DNA from: Cordylochernes scorpioides
Lineage: Eukaryota > Arthropoda > Arachnida > Pseudoscorpiones > Chernetidae
Length of the DNA: 64,000 nt
Assembly (NCBI GenBank): GCA_030710605.1
Contig: CP092874.1
Span: 19,377,205-19,441,204 of the forward strand
Reading direction: 5' to 3'
Below the pieces are notes generated by a model that was given only the letters and a program-made list of their open reading frames with translations, did no database searches and was not told the origin of the DNA. Positions 41,766 through 53,444 of the stretch are shown here, one piece after another. The translations under genes were made by a program, and so were the position numbers. Positions within the stretch are counted from its first letter, which is position 1. Every line of letters starts with the position of its first letter.

Positions 41766-43041
41766 GATATATCATAATTTGCATAATATCAAAGATGTAT
41801 AATTTCTTTTCTCCAAAATAAGTATGTAAATATGTTAAGCTTGTGTTAAAATGTAAATATGCAAATTTATCCATCTATAAAAATTGTACAAAAATAAAAA
41901 CGTGGCAGACATCGCGGGTGAATGCTACGGCACGTCGCGGATGCGCTGCTCACTTGGCTGAAACTAATTCTTGGAGATTGTAAGTATAACGGTTGCACCC
42001 TTCCATTAGATCACGACAGATACGAGTATAAACTTGATTTATGGATAGGTAAATTGAATTATAAATTTTCTTAAAGCACTCAAATGTAATAAATATATAA
42101 ATTTTGACTATAATTTTCTCTTTGAATATAAAATCAATATAATACAATAAATAATACACATTCGGCAACACGGTAGCCTATCAATTATTATTTATAGCCC
42201 TAAAAATATAATATTAAAAATAAAATTAATAAATCTGTGGTATAATTGATTTATTTTTCCTTATTTCAATAAGCAAACATAGATATCTTCCCTAAATATG
42301 TTCTAAGTCAATAAAAATCATTCAAAAGAAATGAAAATGTTAGCAGACGATAATGCTCCAGGGGCGGGAACGAACTAATGATCAAATAATGTCTTCTGGT
42401 TTTTCTTCTATGATTTCTCCGGGGAGTATTTCAAATAAAAATGGCGTCTATAACTATCTTTTGGCTTCATAAGGCTCAATACGATACCTCATCCATTTTT
42501 TTTTTCTTGTTTACCTAGTTACATATTTTCAATTTGTATAGGCCGTGTGTAGTTTTTTTTTTTTTTTTTTTTCCACGATGAAAAAAAAAGCAAAATTATT
42601 ATATAGAGTGGTAATATTCATAAATTATAAATATTTATTCTCGCTGTATTTAGAAAACGAAAAAATAGTTATTTGAGTAGAATTTATAAATGTTTATTTA
42701 TTAAATAAAAAAAGCGTAAATAATATTGAATAGCTTGAAAAAAAGTATAAAAAGTTAGTAATGAACAAGAATAAAAAATAGGTAAATAAATGAATAAATT
42801 CAATTCAAAATATTCGAATAAAACTCGTATAAATCATTCAAGATGGAGGCTAATGTTTATTGCGTCGGATTTATTTTATTTTTTATCGAACGAGCGCCAT
42901 CTCTAGGGTTTTAGATAAATTAATTAGTGAGCTGCCGATTTAAAATTAAAGAGGCTTTTTATATATATATTTTTTTATCTTATGGCAATATATTTTCTTA
43001 AAATATTATTTGATATATTTTTGCCTTCTACATTTATATAT
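41766..43041. other. Duplicated AT-rich spacer
   Basis: Matches 48058-49315 closely. Contains GTGGCAGACATCGCGGGTG (41901; also 14403 and 48196), CGCCATCTCTAGGG (42894) and long T-runs that differ in length between copies. The minus-strand open frame near 41950-42171 is duplicated but low complexity. Confidence 0.6.
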
Positions 43042-43760
43042 ATATATATATTATATTAAAATATTTTATTTAAAATTATGTTATATTGGGGTATTATTTT
43101 ATTTTTAAAATATATTTCATGGATACAAATATCCTGCTAAATCGACCGCCAGAGGTCACGCTTCTACTATATAAACTGATTGTTGTTCTTCCCCGTTACT
43201 TCCTTCGGGAGGTCGAAAGGTAAAAGCCAGACCTTTGATCTCTGATGATCCCCTATTTTTGAAGCCTGCGGTGCCGGAGTTGTGCTCGGCGCTGCCTTGG
43301 TTCCCTCAAAACGGCGTGCACTAGCCCTCCTCTCCCCCGGGGCGCCCACGGCCTTGCCGTCGCCTCTCCAGCCCTCTCCTTGGCCCTCCTCTGCGGCGGG
43401 TTGCTCGGAGACACCTAACTATGAGTTATGCCTTAAAAAGCTTACCGAAGCTTGTAGAAGGCACAATAATAGTATATATTGTTCTTCCCCGTTGGTCGAC
43501 CCAAAACTTTTGTACATTGTGTAAATAAGTTTTTCTTTTTTTATTCTTACGCCTTAAGCCAGGCAGTACTTTTCTCAAATTATGTTTTTATATATCTCAT
43601 AAGCTCAATTAAAGCAATTTCTAATCTTTACTATTTTTATTATTTTACTTTCAAGATTCAACCACGACTGCACCACCATTACAATAATCCTCAACATGAT
43701 CAAAATTCAAACAGAAAATCTTCTCTTTTTATTATTTATGTAATATATATATATATATAA
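43042..43760 (+). mobile_element. Copy-A-only insertion: TTCCCGTTGGCC repeat with nested LINE
   Basis: Copy B lacks this at about 49318. It comprises ATCGACCGCCAGAGGTCACG (43141), an interrupted TTCCCCGTT site, GGTCGACCCAAAACTTTTG, CGCCTTAAGCCAGGCAGTAC and a block CAACCACGACTGCACCACC shared with 17560. Confidence 0.7.
43198..43493 (+). mobile_element. GC-rich 296-bp insertion at TTCCCCGTT, 15-bp target duplication
   Basis: Flanked by TTGTTCTTCCCCGTT at 43183-43197 and 43479-43493 (the second copy closes the interval). The insert includes CTCCTCTCCCCCGGGGCGCC and ends AGGCACAATAATAGTATATA, a tail-like end of a 5'-truncated retroposon. It is far more GC-rich than anything nearby. The open frame in it (PSPLQPSPWPSSAAG, ETPNYELCLKKLTEACRRHN) is not recognised. 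Confidence 0.65.
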
Positions 43761-44785
43761 TTACATATAAAAAATATAATTAAAAATATTTTTTTTTAAT
43801 AAAAGCCTGGTATTATTTTATTAAAAAAATCAAAATTTTAAAATAAATATATATTTTATATCAACAGTATTAATTCATTTTTCTTGAATCTATTTTCTAG
43901 AAAGATAATTTTAAGGCAGACGATTTTTTAAAAATGTCAAAACGATTATAATTTTAAAAATGCGTTTCTAAAATAAATATTTTTATAAAAAATATATTAA
44001 AGTTGTGTATATATTTTAAATATAAGAGCGCCAATATTATTAATAATATAAATAAAATCGGTAATACATAAAAGTATTTTATACTTAAAATTTTTTAAAG
44101 CCGAATTATTCTTGTGCAAAAAGTAGGTGTAGTTGACAGAAATTTGAGAAGAGCTTCTTAAATTCAAACATTTTCTCCCCAAAAAGTGAAAAAAAAAAAT
44201 CTTGACAAGAGATCCACGTTAAGATAACACATTTTCCCCAGCAGACGATTTTTTTTTTAAAGCCTTTAGGCTTAAGCCTTTTTTTTTTTTTTTTTACCAA
44301 ATGTGATTTTTATGAGAGTGAAATAAATGTCACCACTTTTAGAGAATTTTTTAAAAAATAATTATTTTACTATATAAAGTTTTTCTATAAAAATGATTAA
44401 ATCGTTATTGCGTGCCTTGAAAAAAAAAAAAGGTAAACGAATTATGAAGCGATATGCGATAATATTTAAAGGCTTAACAATTTTATGGTTTAACAACTGT
44501 AACGGCAGCTGGCATGCCTATAGAGTAAATTATCAGTGAGTACATCACTGATGGTACTCTGTGGAGTTGACTTATTGTAATATATATCACATGTAAACTT
44601 ATGTCTGATATAATTTATATTATGTCTGATGTTAGCCAAAAAGAAATAAAGACTTTATTTTTAAACTTCCAAATACTTCTTGCTGATTAACGTCAACCAA
44701 CAAACACGAGGACGTTACAACAACAATCATAATAAAAGAGTAAATTTCATTAAACCATAGTTTATTCCTGGGAATATAACCGAGT
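43761..44785. other. Duplicated AT-rich spacer
   Basis: Matches 49330-50800 apart from the Helentron-type insertion in copy B. No gene is seen. Confidence 0.6.
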
Positions 44786-44789
44786 ATAA

Positions 44790-44999
44790 TTGAAATTTGA
44801 ATTATTTGACGGATTTCAAATGAGAGCATATTTAGAGGAGAAGGTGTGCTATAAAATATATCATAATATGTATCAATTGAAATCAGCATTGGTGAGAGCA
44901 ATGAAAGAAATACCCTTAGAAAAGCTGCGTGCCGCCATAGATCAGTGGCCTGAACGTTTGAGATCCTGTGTCAAAAATAAGGGAGGACATTTTGAATGA
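44790..44999 (+). pseudogene. Tc1/mariner-superfamily transposase C-terminus (copy A)
   Basis: Reads AMKEIPLEKLRAAIDQWPER then LRSCVKNKGGHFE and a stop, the closing segment of a Tc1/mariner-superfamily transposase. No catalytic region precedes it. In copy B (50838-51003) an indel breaks the same frame. Confidence 0.65.
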
Positions 45000-45605
45000 T
45001 TGTATATATTTAAAATTCTATTGGTTAATAAAATATGTATTTATATTCCATTAGTTTTTGTTCTTAATCTGTAGCGACTCCCAAATATTAACTTTTCATA
45101 TTTTCATTATAAGTTTAATTTGTTTAATAACTATTTAATTCAAATATTAAATTATTCCTCTTATAAATATATAATGCTCATAAAATATACTTTATCAAAA
45201 TTATATGAATTAACATTAATATCATATTTTTTGTTGTCATATCAATATTATAAAATAATTATACATCATTATAAATATAAATCATATAAAATGTAAATAT
45301 TTATCTATAATCTATCAAACATATATATCTAACATTATATAATCTAGAAATGATATTTGACCACACACAGATACAAAAAGAACTTCAACATGTAGTATAC
45401 AACAATACTTCTGATAATTTGTATTAAATAAATGTAATTGAAATTTGATTTTACAATATATAATTTTTTGTCTGACTCCGCCTAGAATTCCATGCCGCCC
45501 ACAAATCATTTAATTTCTAAAATTATTTGTAATAGAATGTATGGTTAGACTGTGTATACACTACGTAACACTGAATTTGTAACACTAAGAATTAGTAGAC
45601 AAATA
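45000..45605. other. Duplicated AT-rich spacer
   Basis: Matches 51004-51870 except for the 242-bp LTR-like element in copy B. The empty target site is at about 45198-45210. Confidence 0.6.
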
Positions 45606-45612
45606 GTTTTTT

Positions 45613-45942
45613 TGACAATTAAAAATGGTTTATTGACATCTAGTCAATGGTCAAGAGAGAGTTTACAGAGTTTAAAATAGTAGAGAAAATATATACACCA
45701 GACGAGAGACCTTCTCCGAAGGTACGTCTGGATCCTATCAGGAACTTAGAATCGTCTTGAGTTCAGACTTGCGAGTTATGGAATCCCCAGCGATGACTGT
45801 GTTGAGGAACTTGACAAGAATTGTGTTTAGGTAAGTCGAGGAAACTCTCCCTAAGATGGGGGTACAGCACCGCATACGCGACATCATTAATTGTTGTGAA
45901 AATCTGTATAGATTGAGTAGCAGTCACTAATAATAAATGATC
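45613..45942 (-). mobile_element. 5'-truncated retrocopy, TTGTCA 3' end (copy A)
   Basis: Minus strand: a peptide resembling KFLNTVIAGDSITRKSELKT precedes a stop, then AATAAACCATTTTTAATTGTC. Related to 61249-61590, where the peptide is LKSVIEHIGDSTTGRSLFKL. The parent element is not recognised. Confidence 0.55.
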
Positions 45943-46042
45943 NNNNNNNNNNNNNNNNNNNNNNNNNNNNNNNNNNNNNNNNNNNNNNNNNNNNNNNNNN
46001 NNNNNNNNNNNNNNNNNNNNNNNNNNNNNNNNNNNNNNNNNN
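45943..46042. other. Assembly gap (100 N)
   Basis: A 100-N placeholder exactly between the two copies of the tandem duplication. Confidence 0.95.
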
Positions 46043-46134
46043 TAGCAAAATTAACATAAAATATATTTACAAAGGATTTTATCAAATTATTTAAAAACTA
46101 CCTCCAGGACAGGATTTTTTACATATATGGTGGA

Positions 46135-46445
46135 TGTGGTGTAAGCTGTCTATTTTTTTTTATACAGCCACGACTCGGGATTAAATCCCGGATTTGGACA
46201 CTTTCTCACGAATAAAAAAAAGTACTTCAATAGCTCCCGATTTCTTGCAAAAGTTCAACCCCACCAATGAGTGCTAGTAACCAAACGAGACTTTGGCATA
46301 TTTGTAAATGCAAAAGACGAACTGCTTTTCACATATGTAGAGACATATGATGCACTTAAATTTAAAAGCAGTTGCCAATTTCTACCCACCATGATTTTCA
46401 TGGCTTGTTCAAAGTCTACTTTGAATAATAAAATAAAAATATATA
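46135..46445 (+). mobile_element. tRNA-derived SINE (copy B of the duplication)
   Basis: CCACGACTCGGGATTAAATC (head end) and body match 33362-33662. No mariner at its 3' end. Confidence 0.8.
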
Positions 46446-46550
46446 TAACACTCGTTCACTAACCTCCTAGTTGATGTTTCTTGATATAAACTTGTAGATG
46501 AACAATTTTTACTTGGAAGCTTGTATTTCAAATTTTAAATATATATATGT

Positions 46551-47260
46551 TATACACTCATGAACAAAACTTAAAAGGAAGTTGTAACTTTTAGCATGTA
46601 TATCGGGATTCAGACAATAACTCTGAAAGTTATTACAGTGACCTTTATTGAAGACACACGAGATAACCAAGTGTATATACACTCATGGACAAAACTTAAG
46701 GTTGTTGTACCTTTTAGCATGTATATCGGGATTCAGACAATAACTCTGAAAGATATTACAGTGACCTTTATTGAAGACACACGAGATAACCAAGTGTATA
46801 TACACTCATGGACAAAACTTAAGGAAGTTGTACCTTTTACCATGTATATCGGGATTCAGACAATAACTCTGAAATATATTACAGTGACCTTTATTGAAGA
46901 CACACGAGATAACCAAGTGTATATACACTCATGGACAAAACTTAAGGTTGTTGTACCTTTTAGCATGTATATCGGGATTCAGACAATAACTCTGAAAGAT
47001 ATTACAGTGACCTTTATTGAAGACACACGAGATAACCAAGTGTATATACACTCATGGACAAAACTTAAGGAAGTTGTACCTTTTACCATGTATATCGGGA
47101 TTCAGACAATAACTCTGAAATATATTACAGTGACCTTTATTGAAGACACACGAGATAACCAAGTGTGAACAACCTATGTCTCCTTCAAAATAACAGACGA
47201 CCGGCGATATCAAAAACTTTCCGCTTCCTTAAATTTTCTCCATGAGTCTATGTACTCATT
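46551..47260 (+). repeat. Tandem array of a MITE left half, 123-bp period
   Basis: Units start at TATACACTCATG 46551, 46676, 46799, 46922 and 47045; the last continues into the MITE right half. Units alternate between two variants (AAGGTTGTTGTACC/AGCATG and AAGGAAGTTGTACC/ACCATG), a 246-bp higher-order pattern. Because 123 is a multiple of three, a frame stays open for 190 codons (46596-47168) with a 41-residue repeat (IGIQTITLK, TFIEDTRDNQVYIHSWTKLK). I regard this as a by-product, not a gene. Confidence 0.9.
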
Positions 47261-50136
47261 CTGAAAAAAAAAATATATATATATATTATAATTTTGATAT
47301 TTTCAAAATTTTACTTTTATAATCAGGATTTAACTTTGAATCTTATTTATTTTATTACGCTTTATATATCTCTTAATGATATCATTTGTTTTTTGTTTGT
47401 TTTTTTTACTCTATAAGAATGATATTTTATATAATATCTTGTGTGTGTGTTTTACATTATATTGTGTGTGTGTTTTAAATATATAGCCATCTTTTTATCA
47501 AAAAAAATAATTCAAATAAGTAAATGACAAGTTATAATAAAAAAAAATAATTTCAATAAAGGGAATAAAAATGTAGAATAAGTAGATTTTTGTTTTTTAA
47601 GTTGATTTTTGTTAATTAATTTGGAATGTTTCAACTTTATATATGTAACATGAAACATGATTCCTCGTTTAAAAATCAAATTAAAATTTTATAATTATCA
47701 AAGCCTTTAATTATGTGAGGCAGACAATGTTCTAATATTGTATTCGACAACCCTGGAATTTTTGGCGGGAAAACAATGGAATCCAATTGTAAACAACCCG
47801 ATAAGCCTTAATTTCTGCCTGAATAGAATAAAAGACCTTTATACTTAATTAAATATTAAAATGGTTTAATTAATTAAAATCTCTCTCAGCGTCTCTTATT
47901 AATTTCCATTAAATGACAAGAAACTTCTATTTTTTAGGAGTCTTTTTTCAAATATACCATCTTTAATATTGTTATAATTAAATTAAAAGAGAAAAAGATG
48001 TCTATACAAATGTTAAGCATGCCTAAAAATTGTGAATTAAAATTTAATTTGATATATATATATCATAATTTGCATAATATCAAAGATGTATAATTTCTTT
48101 TCGCCAAAATAAGTATGTAAATATGTTAAGCTTGTGTTAAAATGTAAATATGCAAATTCATCCATCTATAAAAACTGTACAAAAATAAAAACGTGGCAGA
48201 CATCGCGGGTGAATGCTACGGCACGTCGCGGGTGCGCTGCTCACTTGGCTGAAACTAATTCTTGGAGATTGTAAGTATAACGGTTGCACCCTTCCATTAG
48301 ATCACGACATATACGAGTATAAACTTGATTTATGGATAGGTAAATTGATTTATAAATTTTCTTAAAGCACTCAAATGTAATAAATATATAAATTTTGACT
48401 ATAATTTTCTCTTTGAATATAAAATCAATATAATACAATAAATAATACACATTCGGCAAAACGGTAGCCTATCAATTATTATTTATAGCCCTAAAAATAT
48501 AATATTAAAAATAAAATTAATAAATCTGTGGTATAATTGATTTATTTTTTCCTTATTTCAATAAGCAAACCGAGATATCTTCCCTAAATATGTTCTAAGT
48601 CAATAAAAATCATTTAAAAGAAATGAAAATGTTAGCAGACGATAATGCTCCAGGGGCGGGAACGAACTAATGATCAAATAATGTCTTCTGGTTTTTCTTC
48701 TATGATTTCTCCGGGGAGTATTTCAAATAAAAATGGCGTCTATAACTATCTTTTGGCTTTATAAGGCTCAATACGATACCTCATCCATTTTTTTTTCTTG
48801 TTTACCTAGTTACATATTTTCAATTTGTATAGGCCGTGTGTAGTTTTTTTTTTTTCACGATGAAAAAAAAAGCAAAATTATTATATAGAGTGGTAATATT
48901 CATAAATTATAAATATTTATTCTCGCTGTATTTAGAAAACGAAAAAATAGTTATTTGAGTAGAATTTATAAATGTTTATTTATTAAATAAAAAAAGCGTA
49001 AATAATATTGAATAGCTTGAAAAAAAGTATAAAAAGTTAGTAATGAACAATAATAAAAATAGGTAAATGAATGAATAAATTCAATTCAAAATATTCGAAT
49101 AAAACTCGTATAAATCATTCAAGATGGAGGCTAATGTTTTTTTGCGTCGGATTTATTTATTTTTTTTTTCGAACGAGCGCCATCTCTAGGGTCTTAGATA
49201 AATTAATTAGTGAGCTGCCGATTTAAAATTAAAGAGGCTTTTTATATATTTTTATCTTATGGCAATATATTTTATTAAAATATTATTTGATATATTTTTG
49301 CCTTCTACATTTTTATATATATATATATAATATTTACATATAAAAAATATAATTAAAAATATTTTTTTAAATAAAAGCCTGGTATTATTTTATTTAAAAA
49401 ATCAAAATTTTAAAATAAATATATATTTTATATCAATAGTATTAATTCATTTTCTTAAAGCTATTTTCTAGAAAGATAATTTTAAGGCAGACGATTTTTT
49501 AAAAATGTCAAAACGATTATAATTTTAAAAATAAATATTTTTATAAAAAATATATTAAAGATGTGTGTATATATTTTAAATATAAGAGCGCCAATATTAT
49601 TAATAATATAAATAAAATCGGTAATACATAAAAGTATTTTATACTTAAAATTTTTTAAAGCCGAATTATTCTTGTGCTAAAAGTAGGTGTAGTTGACAGA
49701 AATTTGAGAGGAGCTTCTTAAATTCAAACATTTTCTCCCCAAAAAGTGAAAAAAAAAAATCTTGACAAGAGATCCACGTTAAGATAACACATTTTCCCCA
49801 GCAGACGATTTTTTTTAAAAAGCCTTTAGGCTTAAGCTTTTTTTTTTTTACCAAATGCGATTTTTATGAGAGTGAAATAAATGTCACCTATTTTAGAGAA
49901 TTTTTAAAAAATAATTATTTTACTATATAAAGTTTTTCTATAAAAATGATTAATTTGTTATTACGCTATTGAAAATAAAGGTAAACGAATTATGAAGCGA
50001 TATGCGATAATATTTTAAGGCTTAACAATTTTATGGTTTAACAACTGTAACGGCAGCTGGCATGCCTATATAGTAAATTATCAGGGAGCACATCACTGAT
50101 GGTACTCTGTGCAGTTGCCTTTTGACTTATTGTAAT
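47261..50136. other. Copy B spacer, no gene seen
   Basis: Corresponds to 35306-36098 plus 41766-44578 of copy A without the LTR element or the 43042-43760 insertion. Mostly AT-rich. Confidence 0.6.
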
Positions 50137-50586
50137 ACTAGACGAATGGCCCGGGCAACGCCCGGGTTTTACCCGAGTGCGAATATATTTTAAAAACGTT
50201 GTCTTGGGTGGTCGCTATAGACAGGGTGGTCTGTATAGACAGGTGTATGTATCACACAGCTGATAACAGGGTTGTCTAGAGTGGCCGCTATAGACAGGGT
50301 GGTCTGTATAGACAGGTGTATGTATCACACAGCTGATAACAGGGTTGTCTAGAGTGGTCGCTATAGGCAGGGTGGTCAGTGGTCGCTATAGTCAGGGAGG
50401 TCTGTATAGACAGGTGGATGTAACAGGGTAACAGGGTTGTCTAGAATGGCCGCTATAGACAGGTGTATGTATCACACAGCTGATAACAGGGTTGTCTAGA
50501 GGGGGGCAGGGAGGACACGTGTTCGCCGGCAGCCAATGGGCGCGCATTCTATCCGTGAGCTTCATAAGGCAATTATATATATAGAT
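50137..50586 (+). mobile_element. Helentron-type element with internal minisatellite
   Basis: Inserted in copy B only (empty site GTAATATATATCAC at 44579). Starts ACTAGACGAATGGCCCGGGC with a CCCGGGCAACGCCCGGG hairpin and inserts between T and A without obvious duplication, as rolling-circle elements do. The interior (50210-50500) holds about four copies of a 73-bp unit, GTCGCTATAGACAGGGTGG, TATAGACAGGTGTATG, CACACAGCTGATAACAGGG. No protein coding. Confidence 0.7.
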
Positions 50587-50837
50587 ATATCACATGTAAA
50601 CTTATGTCTGATATAATTTATATTATGTCTGATGTTAGCCAAAAAGAAATAAAGACTTTCTTTTTAAACTTCCATATACTTCTTGCTGATTAACGTCAAC
50701 CAACAAACACGAGGACGTTACAACAAAAATCATAATAAAAGAGTAAATTTCATTAAATCATAGTTTATTCCTGGGAATATAACCGAGTATAATTGAAATT
50801 TTAAAATTATTTGACGGATTTCAAATGAATATATTTA

Positions 50838-51003
50838 GAGGAGAAGGTGTGCTCTAAAATATATCATAATTTGGATCAATTGAAATCAGCATTGGTAAAA
50901 AGCAATGAAAGAAATACCCTTAGAAAAGGTGCGTGCCGCCATAGATCAGTGGCCTGAACGTTTGAGATCCTGTGGCAAAAATAAGGGAGGACATTTTGAA
51001 TGA
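50838..51003 (+). pseudogene. Tc1/mariner-superfamily transposase C-terminus (copy B)
   Basis: Same remnant as 44790-44999, with an inserted A-run near 50898 that shifts the frame. Confidence 0.6.
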
Positions 51004-51212
51004 TTGTATATATTTAAAATTCTATTGGTTAATAAAATATGTATTTATATTCCATTAGTTTTTGTTCTTAATCTGTAGCGGCTCCCAAATATTAACTTTT
51101 CATATTTTCATTATAAGTTTTAATTTGTTTAATAACCTATTTAATTCAAATATTAAAATATTCATCTTATAAATATATAATGCTCATAAAATATACTTTA
51201 TCAAAATTATAT

Positions 51213-51454
51213 TGTACCAAAGCCGACTTCATAGTGAAATTTCTGGCTCGGCAACCCTGGAGCTGACGTCACTGCCTGTGGAAGTAACCCTTGCAAGGCC
51301 GCGTGGGCACGAGACTTATTCCTTCTTCTTCGCTCGTTGTTTACTATTTTAATCTTTTAGATATTTCCTTCTTTCTCTTTATATAGAATAATAAAAACTA
51401 TCTTTTTGTTTGTTGAGTTGGTCAACCGACTGGCTAATTATTTTCAACACTACA
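51213..51454 (+). mobile_element. Short LTR-like element (TGTA...TACA), copy 2
   Basis: 242 bp with TGTACC and CTACA ends, and a 4-bp duplication ATAT at 51209-51212 and 51455-51458. Copy A retains the empty site (TTATATGAATT). Reverse complement of 5636-5876. Confidence 0.8.
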
Positions 51455-51875
51455 ATATGAATTAACATTAATATCATTTTTTTTGTTGTCATATCAATAT
51501 TATAAAATAATTATACATCATTATAAATATAAATCATATAAAATGTAAATATTTATCTATAATCTATCAAACATATATATCTAACATTATATAATCTAGA
51601 AATGATATTTGACCACACACACAGATACAAAAAGAACTTCAACATGTAGTATACAACAATACTTCTGATCATTTGTATTAAATAAATGTAATTGAAATTT
51701 GATTTTACAATATATAATTTTTTGTCTGACTCCGCCTAGAATTCCATGCCGCCCACAAATAATTTAATTTCTAAAATTATTTGTAACAGAATTTATGGTT
51801 AGACTGTGTATAAATTATGCAACACTGAATTTGTAACACAAAGAATTAGCGAGCAAATAGTTTTTTTTTTTTTGA

Positions 51876-52215
51876 CAATTAAAAAAGGTTTATTGACATC
51901 TAGTCAATGGTCAAGAGAGATTTTACATAGTTTAAAATAGTAGAGAAAATATATATACACCAGACGAGGCCTTCTCCGAAGGTACATCTGGATCCTATCA
52001 GGAGCTTAGAATCGTCTTGAGTTCAGACTTGCGAGTTATGGAATCCCCAGCGATGACTATGTTGAGGAACTTGACAAGACTTGTGTTTAGGTAAGGTATC
52101 CGCGAGGAAATTCTCTCTAAGATGGAGGTACAGCAGCGTATACGCGACATCATTAATTATTGTGAAAATCTGTATAGATAGAGTAGCAGTAACGAACAAT
52201 AAATGGTCTTTATTA
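51876..52215 (-). mobile_element. 5'-truncated retrocopy, TTGTCA 3' end (copy B)
   Basis: Matches 45613-45942. The minus frame reads YTLLYLHLRENFLADTLPKH upstream of the conserved peptide region, with disrupting changes. Confidence 0.55.
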
Positions 52216-52228
52216 GAACAGAATACAT

Positions 52229-53029
52229 CTATACACTGAGGGACATCGCTGTCCACTCAATATGTTGTGGGACCACCGCTATGTAAATATGTCTTGGTAC
52301 TGACTCTATGGTGTCTTGAGGTATGTCTGTCCTGTCAACCATAAGCCACCTTCCTACTGAGTCCCTGAAGGTAGTCCTATTGGAGCGTATGACGGGTTTT
52401 TCCAAGTCCGAACGAGAGGACGGCAACCTGGCTAAGTAACTCTGGAAGACGCCTGTGGGTGCCTGGTCAACTCCACTGAGTTGGACCATAAAGGCGGACG
52501 CGAGGGGTCATACAAATAGCCACTCGTTGCATGGAGAATGCATCATTTCTTTGGCTAGACGATAGAGGGGGTTACCGGGATGCAAGGACCTTGGAGTCTA
52601 TATCTTCCCTGGCTCTGCTTTTTGCAGGCCGAATCTCTTTTCTGAGTCCTGCTGGACACAGAAGATAGTTTGCCCTGTTTCGCTATGACTGAAGGACACT
52701 GGGATAGAAATCCTTTCAGACACTTTGTCACTTGGTTTTTCCAAATACCTCTCTAATACTCAGTTTGAATACCGTTCCATGGCTAATGAGCAGAATTAGC
52801 AGCGAAGGCCATGCCAGCTTATGGACCGAAAGTTCTGAGAGTTCTGATTTGCTTCTAGAATGTCAACCATAAGCCACAGTTTATCGTCTGAACATTGCTG
52901 TTGGAGCGCACGCATATGACGTCCAATTAGGTTGAAGACGTGTTCTAAAGGTGAGAGATCAGAAGATATTAGCGGCCATGGAAGCACTGAGGTGTCATAC
53001 AGGGCATGTTGACCGATGTCACAGTTCAT
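52229..53029 (-). pseudogene. Tc1-like transposase remnants, rearranged
   Basis: The minus frame 53029-52796 reads LPWPLISSDLSPLEHVFNLI then GRHMRALQQQ, the region around the third catalytic acidic residue of Tc1 transposases (P-D-L-S-P-x-E-H-V-W). The minus frame 52489-52229 reads WLMVDRTDIPQDTIESVPRH, the usual C-terminal part (I-P-Q-x-x-I-x-x-x-x-x-S-M-P-R-R). Both pieces contain a WLMVD segment, so parts of two overlapping copies are probably present. The N-terminal two thirds are missing. Confidence 0.7.
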
Positions 53030-53079
53030 CTTCTGAACGCAAATGAGTATCTTGCCATCTGAGGGCTTACCTTATGCAA

Positions 53080-53275
53080 ATTTTGAGTAAAAATATCAGG
53101 CCTCCAGGGAAAAGTATATTTTCAAAAACCTTCTTAATCTCTACAATCTCTACTTCGCCCTTTTACAAGAGAAAATATGGTATAATGAGAAAGGTGTTCG
53201 TGCCTGAAAGCTAAATATTAAAAAGTTTTTTTTAAATATACTTTTCCCTGGAGACCTGATATTTTTAATCAATAT
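53080..53275. repeat. Inverted repeat (ATATCAGGCCTCCAGGGAAA)
   Basis: AAAATATCAGGCCTCCAGGG (53083) is mirrored by CCCTGGAGACCTGATATTTT (53249). Between them AAGGTGTTCGTGCCTGAAAGCT (about 53190) is a decayed version of the CTGTTGA-family hairpin. Confidence 0.6.
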
Positions 53276-53444
53276 TGATACAAGGGATTATTTTTATTGA
53301 ATTATGCAAATTTTGTAATCTGAGGTAATATGCTTATAACGAGTCTTTATGTGATAAACATTTCATATTTTCAATTCAAGTTGAAGAGACTCCTTCAAAA
53401 TCGTTTTTATTAAAAGTTTATTGTTATTGAAGTTTTTTTTCAAT

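Larger units (their letters stand above)
33362..45942. repeat. Tandem segmental duplication, copy A
   Basis: Homologous, in the same order and orientation, to 46135-52215. After removing a mariner (33668-34986), an LTR element (36099-41765) and a ~700-bp LINE composite (43042-43760), the unit is about 5 kb. The copy stops at the 100-N gap (45943-46042). Confidence 0.85.
46135..52215. repeat. Tandem segmental duplication, copy B
   Basis: Counterpart of 33362-45942. Copy-B-only features: MITE half-unit array (46551-47260), Helentron-type element (50137-50586) and LTR-like element (51213-51454). Confidence 0.85.

Noticed and set aside
43282-43524. 80-codon frame in the GC-rich insert as a host gene
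   Set aside because: It crosses the insertion boundary into the host repeat, so it is a chance fusion.
46596-47168. 190-codon open frame made of 41-residue repeats
   Set aside because: It exists only because the 123-bp MITE unit is divisible by three. The same sequence is non-coding in single-copy MITEs, and the repeated peptide has no known similarity.
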